Shown here: positions 37,522 through 47,649 of the stretch, in pieces | Numbering within the stretch: the stretch's first letter is position 1 | How the letters are laid out: each line of letters starts with the position of its first letter | Source: Rhypophila decipiens | Lineage: Eukaryota > Ascomycota > Sordariomycetes > Sordariales > Naviculisporaceae | DNA: 64,000 nt | Direction: 5' to 3' | Assembly (NCBI GenBank): GCA_033297075.1 | Contig: MU858234.1 | Coordinates: 1 to 64,000, forward strand | Program-made: the position numbers and the translations under genes | Notes under the pieces: model-generated | Told to the model about the DNA's origin: nothing | The model's database searches: none | The model's input: the letters and a program-made list of their open reading frames with translations, nothing else

Positions 37522-38766
37522 TCAAAAGAAGGCGTTGGCACCAACATCTCCCTGCCCGAGGTTCCCCAAACTCCAATTAACCTCGACAGTCTTGATAAGG
37601 CTGTAATGACCGTATGTAGTCAAATTAGTGGTCCCTTTCTTGGCAGTAGGGATGGCACTCCCCAGCAAAACGGCGTACACTCGGTTAGTGGTTGTGCCGG
37701 AGTCTTCGTCAAATGTGAGGATCACAAGGGTGCGGTTGATGTTGAACTTTGGGTTTGCGAGGAGGGGAGTGAGCCAGTTGCGTGCCCAGTTTCCAGCGAA
37801 GGAGAGGGATGTGTCGTGGCCGTCGTTTGCTTTTTTAACGTACAAATGTTGAGCTTTGTGTTTGGAGAATGTGTCCGGGAGTGCTGGGATGGATGGTATA
37901 TGATGGATGAGATGTTATTACTTACTCATGTTGGGCGTGATAAACATCCACTGGGGCAGGGTATTCGCCGCGAGCTCTTGGTTGAAGAGGGTGAAGTTTT
38001 TGGTCTTGGCTAGACGGCTGGGGCTGTTGCTTATAGATTTGTAGCTGATGAGAGGGCTAATGGGTTGCGGGCAAGAGTTGTCAGTTAACTAATCCTGTCA
38101 AGAAGGGAGGAAGGAGCATGATATGGTTTTGTGAAGAGAGAAGGAAAGGACATACTTGTGCTTCCTGACATAGTCTGTCTGCCCCTGAGCATTGGGCGAG
38201 TTGCCGGTGAAGCCAGAGTAGGGCATGTCCTCTTGGTAGATGCTCCAGCTGATGCCCTTGGCTTCGAGGAGGTCGACGACGGTCGGCACCGTCGCTGCGA
38301 TGTTGTACGTGCCATCTCCGGTCACTCCAAAGGTATTCCCTCCAACAGCGGCTACGTAATTCCCCTATGAGCTCGTCATAACATTAGCATATGTGTGATC
38401 CTTTGTGGAACTGCGGGAACGTGACAGAATCTGAGAGGTAGGAGAGGGTGGTACCAACCTGAGACGGATGTCTAATGGCAAAGTAGTTGGAAAGGCTGAT
38501 GCCCTGGCTTGCAAGATAGGCCAGGTTGGCTGTTTGAAGACAGGACTTGTTAGTAAGGATCCTGACTGTTGATGAAGGCAACTGGTAAGCAACTCACTGT
38601 CCTTGATGGCCTTGGAGTAGTCTTGGTTCTCTAGAAAGATCTGGACGAAGCGGTCAAAGGTCTTGCCGGCAACGATGGCGCGAGGAGCAAGCTCATGTTC
38701 GTTGGTCGTGGGGTGCGATGAGACTGCACCTGTGAGGGCGAGGAGGGCAAGAGAGAGGAGTGTCAT
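37522..38766 (-). CDS. Secreted acid phosphatase, phosphoesterase family (PhoA type)
   Basis: Five exons, in transcript order 38766-38598, 38529-38459, 38364-38156, 38056-37926 and 37829-37522, give 295 residues; every junction keeps frame. The signal peptide is MTLLSLALLALTGAVSSHP. Family landmarks are FLENQDYSKAIKD, LSNYFAIRHPSQGNYVAAVGG, the SWSIYQEDMPYSGF and KHNPLISY blocks, PQWMFITPNMTNDGHDTS and LVILTFDEDSG. These match the type-4 phosphoesterase/phospholipase-C-like family that includes Aspergillus PhoA. It releases phosphate from extracellular organic esters. It is shorter than many PhoA proteins, ending soon after GQGDVGANAF. Relatives are phosphate-starvation regulated; no clear regulatory site was identified here. 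Confidence 0.88.
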
Positions 38767-40314
38767 GATATCTGTGGTGATAAATTGAACGATATGAGGA
38801 GAGAAGGCTGAGGCTGATTGTCTCTGCATAGATCTTTCTAGGCTATTGGGAGACAACCCGGAGAGCCACCTACCTATATAGTAACACCGCATTTGTGGGC
38901 ATCAGGCCTCTGATCACAGCAAGTCCGAATACGATCATGTAGCGATAATTAGCCGATGAAGAAGACTTCATGACAAAGTCTCCGAGTCAAAGGCGGAACT
39001 GGCCACTGGTGACAACAGAGTGTCTTCCTCGAATCGATTCCCCCACACTTGGAGGCATCTTCATCGTGTCATACGTACTGAGCTGGTTGCACCTATAGTA
39101 GGTACTCCGTTGACTCTAGTGCATAGAGGTGGCAATCTCTACCCCTGCCAGCCTTTGGACAACTGCATTAGAGGTGTGGCAGATACTCCAGCTCTGCAAC
39201 CCGATCACATATCGCTCATCGGATTTCCATTCTTGATCACCGAGATGGATGATGGAATGCTGTTTCTATGCAAGTTTGCATTGCAGCTCGATGTGGTGAT
39301 TTCAGCCTTCATCGGGTTCGGCCAGTGCCACTCGGACTTGGAACCCACGTGTGCTGATCAAGGCCGGTTTCGTTATCAACGTCCCTTGGTCGAATACAAC
39401 GGGTCCCGGGAACCAGCTGTTTCTTTCGGCGCTTCGTACTAATTAGTCTTCCAGTGCAGTCCTCATAATGAGGTCTCGAACATCGTGATGTGGATGATGG
39501 GTTGTGCAACATCCCGCGCTCTCATCGGTTTAGATGGCGTCGTAGACAAAGTTGGTTGCCGGTAAGCATTTCTGGACAAGCTCGGTTTTGACAATCTTGA
39601 CAGCCATCCAACAGGAAATCTGTTATGCCCGAACGGCAAATGGCTGTGGTGGATGGGTTGCATCGAGGGCCAGACACATGCAAGTCATCCTTGACGAAAG
39701 AGGGGAAAGACCACATCGGATCTGTTCCAGGCTTGGATTTTGGTCTCCCTCGTGCGCGGATATCATGTTGGGTCGTCATGAAAAGTGGTATCCCAGGGCG
39801 GTCAAGTTGGTGGTTGTTGATATTGATCGGGTAGCACGTGTGGGCTGGGAATAGGGGTATTGGCCAAGAAAGCCAAGAAATGCCTCGTGCATCTGGTTTT
39901 GATCGTGGATGGTGGCTTTTGTGTTGCATCACTAGATCGTTGTCGGTGGGCTAAAACATGGGGGTTGCAAGCTGTCGGCCAGTACACTACAGCACTAACG
40001 GGGAGCGACCTTGGAAAGGGTGTGATGTGGAAGTGACCAATGAGACTCTAAATATTTGCTGCTGCACCTTGCATTCTTGACCCAGGCCAGAGACCATAAG
40101 CTGAGACAGGAAAGCTAGAACCGATGTATTTCCGAGCATGCTGTCTAACAGACTGAGATGTAAAACACTTTAATTCAGGCGCCAATCCACAGGAGAATAC
40201 GCATCATATTCATGAAGCTGTATTCCTTTCTCTTGTTACTGCTGTCAGTATAAAGTGATACTCATTTTCCATGTCCTTGATAGCCCGTTTGCTTTAGTCA
40301 ATTCACGTTGAAAC
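38767..40314. other. Divergent 1.5-kb promoter region
   Basis: It lies between the acid phosphatase and iron transporter genes, which point away from each other. Several open frames occur on both strands (for example 39020-39442), but none has recognisable features. A TATA box sits near the right end. Confidence 0.5.
40249..40254 (+). promoter_or_regulatory. Putative TATA box of the ccc1-like gene
   Basis: TATAAA lies 61 bp before the ATG at 40315. The short distance suggests a compact 5' UTR. Confidence 0.4.
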
Positions 40315-41484
40315 ATGGAGAATCTCACCAGCAAAGTCACTTCCCTCTTCAAGCCCCAATCTCATCCTCAACGTCATGGCCACGGCCCTGGGAGAGATAC
40401 TGGGCTGCCCAAATACCAACCACTCTCCGACATGTCTATCGGGTCCAACTCTCCTACACTCTCACGCAGCTCTAGTTCAACAGAAGATACTCTTCACCAT
40501 CCAGCCCATACCACGCCATCAAGGTCTCAAACAAGGGCAAAGGCGTCCACTCTTGAGTTTTCCTCCTCATCGGAGACTCTTGGCAGCCTTGGGGCAGCAG
40601 ACATAATGACCCATCTCTCCCCGGAGCCCTCACCCAAGGCTAGCATGTTCAACTTCTCCATGAAGCTTCCAGCGCTGAAGCACTTCCTCTCGGACTTCAC
40701 ACTCGGCTTCGCTGATGGATTAACCGTCCCCTTTGCCCTCACCGCAGGCCTGTCCTCCTTAGGACAGACCAAGACCGTCATCTACGCCGGTATGGCTGAG
40801 ATCTGTGCAGGCAGCATCAGCATGGGCATTGGCGGGTACCTGGCTGCCAAAGGAGAAAATGGGTCGGACGAGCATTCAGAATCAGCCTCCGCCGATGATG
40901 CCAAGGACGATGAAGCCCAAGAAGAGGAGAAGGTGCCACTTCACAAGATTAGAGCCGACCCGGAAAGTCCATATACTGATTCTGAGACCGAGAGGATAAT
41001 TGCCATCTATCTTTCCCCTTTGCAACTACCCCCTTACTTGAGGGAGCAGGTCATTGCTCATGCGAGGCTGTCATCTCCAGAGATACTCGTCAAGTTCTCC
41101 ACAGATCAGGATGAGCAACCTCAGCCTCGAGAGGAATCCCAACCACCTTCTGCCATCCTCTCAGGCCTGTCCATTTCCCTTGGATATCTTCTAGGCGGTA
41201 TTCTGCCTCTTTTCCCTTACTTCTTTGTCGAGAAGGTCACAGACGGGCTAGCGTGGAGCTTTGGTGTCTGTGTCTTGGCGCTCTTTTTCTTTGGGTTTGG
41301 CAAGGCTTATGCGTTAGGGAGGTATAAGACCGTTGCCAAGAATGAGAGTAGGGGGAAGGATTCCGGGGCCAAGTGGGGAAGGATCAAGACCAGCATCTGG
41401 GAAGGCTTGCAGATGGTGATCTTGGGCAGTATAGCAGCTGGAGCAGCGGTGGTATGTGTGAGTGCATTCGAGAGCTTTGCTTAG
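40315..41484 (+). CDS. ccc1: Vacuolar iron/manganese transporter of the CCC1/VIT1 family
   Basis: This single-exon gene encodes 389 residues. CCC1/VIT1 proteins move Fe2+ (and Mn2+) from the cytosol into the vacuole. The first 120 residues are Ser/Thr/Pro-rich and probably a cytosolic tail. The family core begins with FLSDFTLGFADGLTVPFALTAGLS (first helix), then KTVIYAGMAEICAGSISMGIGGYLAAKGE (second helix with conserved Met and Gly-rich face). A charged cytosolic insert of about 90 residues follows, with DSETERIIA and LPPYLREQV, which in relatives contains metal-binding Glu residues. Three C-terminal helices complete the fold (LSISLGYLLGGILPLFPYFF; WSFGVCVLALFFFGFG; GLQMVILGSIAAGAAVVCV). In filamentous fungi this gene is usually repressed by iron-starvation factors; I did not verify a CCAAT/HapX site. 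Confidence 0.93.
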   Translation: MENLTSKVTSLFKPQSHPQRHGHGPGRDTGLPKYQPLSDMSIGSNSPTLSRSSSSTEDTLHHPAHTTPSRSQTRAKASTLEFSSSSETLGSLGAADIMTHLSPEPSPKASMFNFSMKLPALKHFLSDFTLGFADGLTVPFALTAGLSSLGQTKTVIYAGMAEICAGSISMGIGGYLAAKGENGSDEHSESASADDAKDDEAQEEEKVPLHKIRADPESPYTDSETERIIAIYLSPLQLPPYLREQVIAHARLSSPEILVKFSTDQDEQPQPREESQPPSAILSGLSISLGYLLGGILPLFPYFFVEKVTDGLAWSFGVCVLALFFFGFGKAYALGRYKTVAKNESRGKDSGAKWGRIKTSIWEGLQMVILGSIAAGAAVVCVSAFESFA

Positions 41485-42539
41485 TCGTCAGTAGATCTGG
41501 TTTCCAATTGTCGTATATGGGCTGTTAAACTCTGGATGCTTACAGAGGGATATGCTTGGATATGCTATCGGATATGTGTGTCGTTGGTAGTACAAGGGCA
41601 TGAGAAATGTTTCGTCACTTTCGGTGGGTTAGCTGACAAGAAACTTATACGCTCTCATTTGTTGTAATAAGCTGAATTGGAAGAGGGATGGCAAATATAG
41701 GTGCTGTGCGAGCACACAAACTTCCATATTTGGAGGCGTGAGCTGAATCTAAGAGGGTTAGGGTGGATGATCAGAAATTGACTCGGCGAGATTAAAGCAT
41801 GCAGAAGCCCGAAGAACTGCCCGCCCGAGGTCTCCCCGTCCCATGCGCCATACAACCTACTCATCCTGGAGCTTAGGAGATACGGAGGAGACATAAAAAA
41901 TTGAGAAATTGCCCAAGAGGACTTTATTCAGTTGTGGGTTTGACAAATCATCGTGATCATGAAATCGTGCGGTGTTTCTGTCTCCGGTAGCATTTGCTGG
42001 TACTTTCTTAGGTGATGAGAAATCAGGGGTGGGCCCGGGCAGTGCCGGTTCGGCTGCAAACAGTTCCCGCGCGGGATTACTGAACCAAAGATTATTCACC
42101 TCCCATTACGGAGTAAATACGGGTACACACAGCGCCATTTTAAAGCCCCCTGATATTTTAAATGCGTGGTCAGTAATAAGTTATATGCATACATGCAGAA
42201 AAACCTAACTCAAATCATTGCTGATGATGCTTACGCAGCAGGAGTAGCAGGATATCCAAAATCCCGGACCCGCACCCGGCAACCCGGGCCCCCGCCATCA
42301 CTTTGCCCCTCGTTCGCGTCATAGGGACCCCTGACAAATCGCCTACAGGGGTGTATGTACGCCATTACATCATGTATCCAGAATGATCGGCTCCACTCGG
42401 CTGCTGAGCGCGATTTGGTCGCTTTCCCTTCATCGACACAGAGCTTGCGTGCTTTTGCGGACACATTCCGATTGAGCAGACAAAAAAGTTTATAAACCTC
42501 AGTTTCCTGCCCCACAGTTTCATTTTCCCCTCCTCCCAG
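41485..42539. other. Spacer upstream of the thioredoxin gene
   Basis: No gene seen. An AT-rich stretch lies at about 41640-42200. The last 60 bases carry the TATA box and leader of the thioredoxin gene. Confidence 0.5.
42491..42496 (+). promoter_or_regulatory. Putative TATA box of the thioredoxin gene
   Basis: TATAAA lies about 49 bp before the upstream ATG at 42540. Transcripts starting shortly after it could miss that ATG and use the internal one at 42660. Confidence 0.4.
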
Positions 42540-43199
42540 ATGTCTTCAAGATTCTTCCTCAGATCAGCTTTCAAGCAACCTCCTCCATTACGAACTTCAA
42601 TTCGCATACCACAACAACAAACACTCGCATCGCGACTTTTTTCCACCAGCTCGCCCAAAATGACTGTCCACATCTTTGAGACGTGAGTTTCCTACGCCTC
42701 TCCCGTTCACCCACCTCACCTCTCCGCTGTTCCACAACCATCGGGACATTTACTAACCACTCCTGGCCACAGCCATGACGAGTTCAAGCAAGCCATCGCC
42801 AAGCACGAGGTTGTCATCGTCGATGCCTTTGCGACGTGGTGCGGTCCCTGCAAAGCCATTGCTCCTCAGATTGCCCAGTAGGTCCAATTGTCTTCAATCT
42901 CTCCAACTGGTGTGTTGTACTAACCTTTTTCTCCCTAAAGATGGGCCGAGTCCCCCGAGTTCAAGGACAAGATCTACTTTGGCAAGTTCGACGTCGATCA
43001 TCTTCCCGACCTCGCCCAAGAACTCGGAATCCGTGCCATGCCGACATTCATATTCTTCAAGGACGGTAACAAGGTGGAGGAGTTCTTGGGTGCCAACCCT
43101 CCGGCCCTGCTCAATCTTTTGAAGAAGCAGCTTCCCGCGGCTGCTGCGCCGGCGGAGGAGAAGTCTACCGAGGAGAAGCCCGCTGAGGAGTCCAAGTAA
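42540..43199 (+). CDS. Thioredoxin with mitochondrial presequence
   Basis: The exons are 42540-42682, 42773-42877 and 42941-43199 (168 residues). The first 40 residues are rich in Arg, Ser, Gln and Pro without acidic residues ([20 protein letters not shown]), a typical mitochondrial targeting sequence. The thioredoxin fold follows with the active site [13 protein letters not shown] (WCGPC at 70-74), the cis-Pro loop [12 protein letters not shown], and an Ala/Glu/Lys-rich tail. It reduces protein disulfides using thioredoxin reductase. Met41 (MTVHIFET) lies exactly where cytosolic thioredoxins usually start, so two products from one gene are possible. I prefer the upstream ATG because of the presequence. 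Confidence 0.92.
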
Positions 43200-44092
43200 A
43201 GAGGAGAGGCTACGTGCTTCTCGAGGAACGTTATTATATACCCAGCAGAGGGAGATAAGAGGCGGGAATCAGGCATAAAGGGAGAGACATGGCGGGATTA
43301 ATGGTGCTCCAGCTTTCCCCTACCTGTCTTGTACGATAAGGAGGATACATGCCACCTATCCTTGGCGTCACAGCCTGTGACGTGGAGTGCAACTAGAGCG
43401 TGGGCAGTTGAGGGCTAGTGCAGCTGTGCATATAACTTAGCGGGGCGGCGTTGGTCATTGTTAAGCTGTGGTGACGCTTAAATATTCTCCGGCCTTCTTA
43501 ACGTAAACTTTCTCCCAATATATTACATGGATTTCCACATGACAGTTGGTATCTATCTTCCCTCTTTTTAAGCCGGGCTGAGCATTTGAGCGTTTGGCAA
43601 TGCTCGACATCGCCTGGCATCGGATTTCACCCAGGTGGTTTTGTGGACCGAGGAGCGAGTTGCAGTTATGACAGCAGCCAACGAAAAGACTGAAAGGGTT
43701 ATTTGAACTGGATTCGGGTACGACTGAGGGTCGGGGTTCAATATGCTCGTTGCTGTGGTTGTAAGTTGCAGGTATCCGGAGCCTCGACTTCCCTTTTCAG
43801 CTTCTTCCAAAAGACAGAGCGCCACACACGTGTTGCATGCTGCAGGATAATGGAGGGACCTCTTGGATCATGTAGGCTCTGCTTCAAGTTCAGCTGAACA
43901 AGTTGCACGGAAAACACTCATCAACGCAAAGTCGATCCCGCGATTTCCATCTTCGTTCACAATAGTTCTGTCAAGACGAGGCCAATTGACCTGTGACTCC
44001 CCGATTTTCCTGACTCACTGAGTCGGTTCGCAACCACCACATCTTGCGAAATCGTGCGGCCTCCCGACCGCCCAAACCCCTCATTCGACACG
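43200..44092. other. Spacer between thioredoxin and HET gene
   Basis: No gene seen. It contains the thioredoxin 3' end and the promoter and leader of the HET-domain gene. Confidence 0.5.
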
Positions 44093-46642
44093 ATGCGGCT
44101 TGTCAACGTCGAATCCCTGCGACTCGAACTCTTTTACGGCGATCCAACCGAGCCATACGCGGTTCTCTCTCATACATGGGGCAAAGAAGATGAAGAGCTG
44201 TCCTTCCAGAACATGCAGCATCTTGAGGCGCAGGACACTGCGCGCAGGGCTAAGCTGGACGGAACATGTGCTCAGGCCCGCAAAGATGGCTTCAAGTACG
44301 TCTGGATTGACACTTGCTGCATCGACAAGACGAACGCGGTCGAGCTAAGCGAGGCTATCACATCTATGTTCCGGTGGTACAAGAAATCGAGAATGTGCTA
44401 CACGATCTTATCGGATATAGGAGAGGGACAGACGGACCGAATCAGCAAGAGCAGATGGTTTACAAGGGGCTGGACGTTGCAAGAGTTGCTAGCCTCACCC
44501 AGGATGACCTTCTTTGATTCGACTTGGAAAGTTCTGGGGACCAAGCCATCGCTTTCAGGGCCTATCATGGCAGCCACACAAATACCCCATTATATCCTGA
44601 CGGGTATTGCGAGCTTAGACTCTGCAAGCATCGCACAAAAGTTCAGCTGGGCTTCGACACGGACTACAACAAGACCGGAGGATATGGCCTATTGTTTGCT
44701 TGGGATCTTCAATATTGTGATACCACCTTTGTACGGCGAAGGACTAACAGCCGCCTTTGAAAGGCTCCAGGAAGCTATTATGAGGAATACGCATGACGAC
44801 TCGATCCTGGCCTGGGGTCTGGCCGACGGGAGCGACGTGCAACCTTCCAAAGACAAGGGTCTTCCAGCTGTCTCGGGAGGTATTCTTGCCGCTTCGCCTT
44901 CGGTATTCAAAGGGTGCGGGGATATTATCCAAAGAGGACAGACCGAAACCCGTATTCGTGTTTCGGAGACTATTTGGGGGACAATACCCATCAGCATTTG
45001 TTTCCAGGCGGACGACAATACTAGCACATTTACCCATGGATATCTGTCATGCGGTCCAAGACGCGATCCGTCGAAGGTCATTGCAGTTCCCCTGGTTCGA
45101 TGTAGCGAAGAGACTGGTGGCTTCCGAGGTTCGCCCGTTTTCCTACGACCTCGGGATTCCAATACAGTCTGCCTGGTAAAGCCGGGTCCCAATCGGACAC
45201 TGGAAGCCATTTTGGCTCGCAAGGACCGTGCTCCAGATCCGGTCCACACAGAATTGAAGTCCTACTGGTTTTACTTGCCTGGCCCATACCCTTTAAACAC
45301 TGGTATTGAAGAAGTATACCCAGCGCAAAGTTACGAAGAAGAAACAGCCATGATCAGGACCTCATCTGACTCGGTGGACAAATCCGCAGTCTTTCTTATC
45401 AGATTCTCGTACAAACCCCCAACTATGAGTCGGGTTCAACGATACCTTCTGGGACTGGAATTCTACAAGGAGTCAGCACTCGGCGGAAGGTTGCCGAGGG
45501 CAAGCCTCTACTTTGATGACCCGTCTGACCGACCCGTGCCGCTTTCGAAAGTATCCGAGATGTGGTCAAGCCTGTCGCTATCAGGGACCTCTGAGATCCA
45601 TTTGTCTAACGAACTAATGGCGATCGAGGTTCGAGTCTCAGAAGACAAAATCGCTGGCCAGCCTCTCTGGGTCGTCAAACTAGACGAAAACAATAAACAC
45701 CGAAGAAGTATTCGGCTTATACCCAGGGGCTGGCCCAATATATCTGACCAGATCAGGTTGAGAACGCAGGGAATTGCCCTCCTGCAGCACTTACGAGAGG
45801 GTGCAGCTTTGACCGACCAGTTTGACCGACTGGAGTCGGACAGGGAGCGGGTCATTCAAGAAGAAAGTACAATACTCCGCGACCTCAGCACAGTGCGTGC
45901 CAAGATCAAAGCACTCGAGGTTGAGGCTCAGCGTCTCGAGGATGGACTGAAGGTCATTGATCAAGAACGTACGAAGGTTGCGGATTCGATCGACAATTAT
46001 AATACCGTAATTCACAAATTTGCCGAAACCCAGAAGACTATCCCACCCGACGGCTGGCTTTCCGTCGGCCGAGGGACAAAATATCATGGCTATGAATGGG
46101 AGAGGGTACGACGATTAGAAAATGAAGGAATTGTCGCCCACATGATGAAGTTTCATCCTCTGATCAGGGAGGGCAAAAAGCTAGTTTGGGTCCCGGGGAT
46201 GACGCTCCTCATGTATGCAGCGGCTACCGGGCACAAGTTCCTTGTTAACATGGCGTTAAGTTATGATGATGATATCGAGGCCAAAGACGCCGACGGACAG
46301 ACCGTATTCGACTGGGCCAGATTCAGTGATGGTGACCCATCGGCCGTGATATCAATTCTGGACGAGCACAGATCCCAAAAAGACCAAAGTAACGCAGTGG
46401 AAAATCAGGACACTAAGCCAAGGATCGTTGAGGAAGAAAAGCGTGTCTTGCAGTCAAGAAGACCGCCAAGGCTCAGCATTCCAGGGCCAGGCCGTAGCTC
46501 GCCTCACCTCCCTCTCGATTCACCTCCCCCATCGCCTCGGAAAGTCGTTGGAGAGAAGCCCCCCGGGCAGGCACAAGATCCCCAGGCTACGGCGAGACCA
46601 CCGTCCCGGAAACCAAAGTCAGCTCCCCGCTTGCACACATGA
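44093..46642 (+). CDS. HET-domain (heterokaryon incompatibility) protein with coiled coil and ankyrin-like tail
   Basis: This intronless gene encodes 849 residues from the ATG at 44093, the usual MRLxNVExL start of the family; upstream in-frame codons lack an ATG. The N-terminal 230 residues are a HET domain: YAVLSHTWGKEDEE, KYVWIDTCCIDK, MFRWYKKSRMCYTIL, SRWFTRGWTLQELLASP, EDMAYCLLGIFNI. HET domains trigger cell death in allorecognition and are structurally related to TIR domains. The middle (250-560) is the common unnamed region of this family. A coiled coil spans about 585-650 (DRLESDRERVIQEE; EVEAQRLEDGLK). A short ankyrin-like part follows (MTLLMYAAATGHKFLV). The last 70 residues are Pro/Arg-rich and disordered. 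No NACHT domain is present. Confidence 0.92.
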   Translation: MRLVNVESLRLELFYGDPTEPYAVLSHTWGKEDEELSFQNMQHLEAQDTARRAKLDGTCAQARKDGFKYVWIDTCCIDKTNAVELSEAITSMFRWYKKSRMCYTILSDIGEGQTDRISKSRWFTRGWTLQELLASPRMTFFDSTWKVLGTKPSLSGPIMAATQIPHYILTGIASLDSASIAQKFSWASTRTTTRPEDMAYCLLGIFNIVIPPLYGEGLTAAFERLQEAIMRNTHDDSILAWGLADGSDVQPSKDKGLPAVSGGILAASPSVFKGCGDIIQRGQTETRIRVSETIWGTIPISICFQADDNTSTFTHGYLSCGPRRDPSKVIAVPLVRCSEETGGFRGSPVFLRPRDSNTVCLVKPGPNRTLEAILARKDRAPDPVHTELKSYWFYLPGPYPLNTGIEEVYPAQSYEEETAMIRTSSDSVDKSAVFLIRFSYKPPTMSRVQRYLLGLEFYKESALGGRLPRASLYFDDPSDRPVPLSKVSEMWSSLSLSGTSEIHLSNELMAIEVRVSEDKIAGQPLWVVKLDENNKHRRSIRLIPRGWPNISDQIRLRTQGIALLQHLREGAALTDQFDRLESDRERVIQEESTILRDLSTVRAKIKALEVEAQRLEDGLKVIDQERTKVADSIDNYNTVIHKFAETQKTIPPDGWLSVGRGTKYHGYEWERVRRLENEGIVAHMMKFHPLIREGKKLVWVPGMTLLMYAAATGHKFLVNMALSYDDDIEAKDADGQTVFDWARFSDGDPSAVISILDEHRSQKDQSNAVENQDTKPRIVEEEKRVLQSRRPPRLSIPGPGRSSPHLPLDSPPPSPRKVVGEKPPGQAQDPQATARPPSRKPKSAPRLHT

Positions 46643-46695
46643 ATAATTGGAAAACCGCCAAGGTCTTGGGAGTCCCGCTTAGTGAATTCGATAAA

Positions 46696-47391
46696 CGCTG
46701 TCAGTTTCAAACGTCTGATAACAACTACGCTACTAACGACGAAGTCGCCCCCCGCCTCCTCACGAAAAACCTCACGATAAACGAGAAAAGGGCGAAATTT
46801 AAAGCGGCACAAGCCAAATACGGAGCACAAAACAATATTAAGCCGGATTTAAATATAATATAGAGTAGAGGAATAGCTGAATCTGGGGCTATCTTTTAGT
46901 ATAGGTTATATCGTGGATAGACCTAAAATAGTATTATAGCGTATATTATTGTTTAATACTAAACACTCGTAGAGGGCCAACTTTCAATCGTAACTTAGAA
47001 AGATATCTAGCTTTCTAGTGTGTATACTAAAACAAACCTTATACAACTAGACGAAGCCCTATTCAGATGCAAGAAGTACTGTCACGATATGTATATAACC
47101 CTTGATTTCAAGTGGCGTTCGACTTGAAATTCTACATCCTTTTGAAGAAAGGGGGTCCGTAGCCTAGTAACGCCGACTTGAAATCAAGGGTTATATACAT
47201 ATCGTGACAAGTACTAAAGAATTTGCTAAATTAGGGCTTTATTTTGGTATAGGTTTTATCCTGGCCGGGCTTGAGATGGCTATATAATGCTATGTTGAAG
47301 TTGAGTTTAAACAAAATTGTCAATTTTGGGAGGATGGGGCGACTTCGTCGTTACTAGTGTGGTTGTTATCAGACGTTTGAAACTTACAGCG
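46696..47391. repeat. Inverted repeat pair of 56 bp flanking a MITE
   Basis: Bases 46696-46751 match the reverse complement of 47336-47391 with four differences by my count, three of them transitions or single changes near TA/CA sites. Both copies would encode the same peptide core (FQTSDNN, then NDEVAP). The arms could be the ends of an old element or two opposed fragments of one transposon. Confidence 0.7.
47080..47209. mobile_element. Miniature inverted-repeat transposable element (130 bp)
   Basis: The two ends are perfect inverted repeats of 34 bp beginning TGTCACGATATGTATATAAC. The element is flanked on both sides by the 5-bp direct repeat AGTAC (47075-47079 and 47210-47214), which fits a target-site duplication. 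It has no coding capacity, so it would depend on a transposase elsewhere. Perfect TIR identity suggests recent insertion compared with the degraded surroundings. I cannot place it in a named superfamily. Confidence 0.88.
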
Positions 47392-47649
47392 GATATGCAG
47401 CAGCAGCAGCAGCCCCCAAACCCAGGATAGGACTAGGAAGAAACAGAAAGATGAGGTGAAAGAATTTAAGAGGGGTCAATACGCAGAGTGCCTTGCCTTG
47501 CGAGATATTGGAAAAGAGAGTATTCAAATACAGATCAACGCCTTAAAGGGAAAAATTGAAGAAATGTGCATATATAAAGCATACTTGGCCAGCATCTCGA
47601 GTCCGTTGTCATAAGCAGCGGTATAGAAACACTTGACTTCAAGCCTCAT

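Larger units (their letters stand above)
46643..47649. other. AT-rich repeat-laden spacer
   Basis: This spacer contains an inverted-repeat pair (46696-46751 and 47336-47391) around a MITE (47080-47209), within AT-rich sequence. A short frame at 46639-46863 reads KTAKVLGVPLSEFDKRC, weakly reminiscent of a helix-turn-helix from pogo-type transposases; this is only a hint. Another short frame at about 47430-47610 is Lys/Glu-rich with no start codon. The stretch is best read as a graveyard of nested elements. Confidence 0.6.

Noticed and set aside
46639..46863. A functional small gene after the HET gene
   Set aside because: It overlaps the inverted-repeat arm, has only a faint transposase-like pattern and lies in AT-rich degraded sequence.
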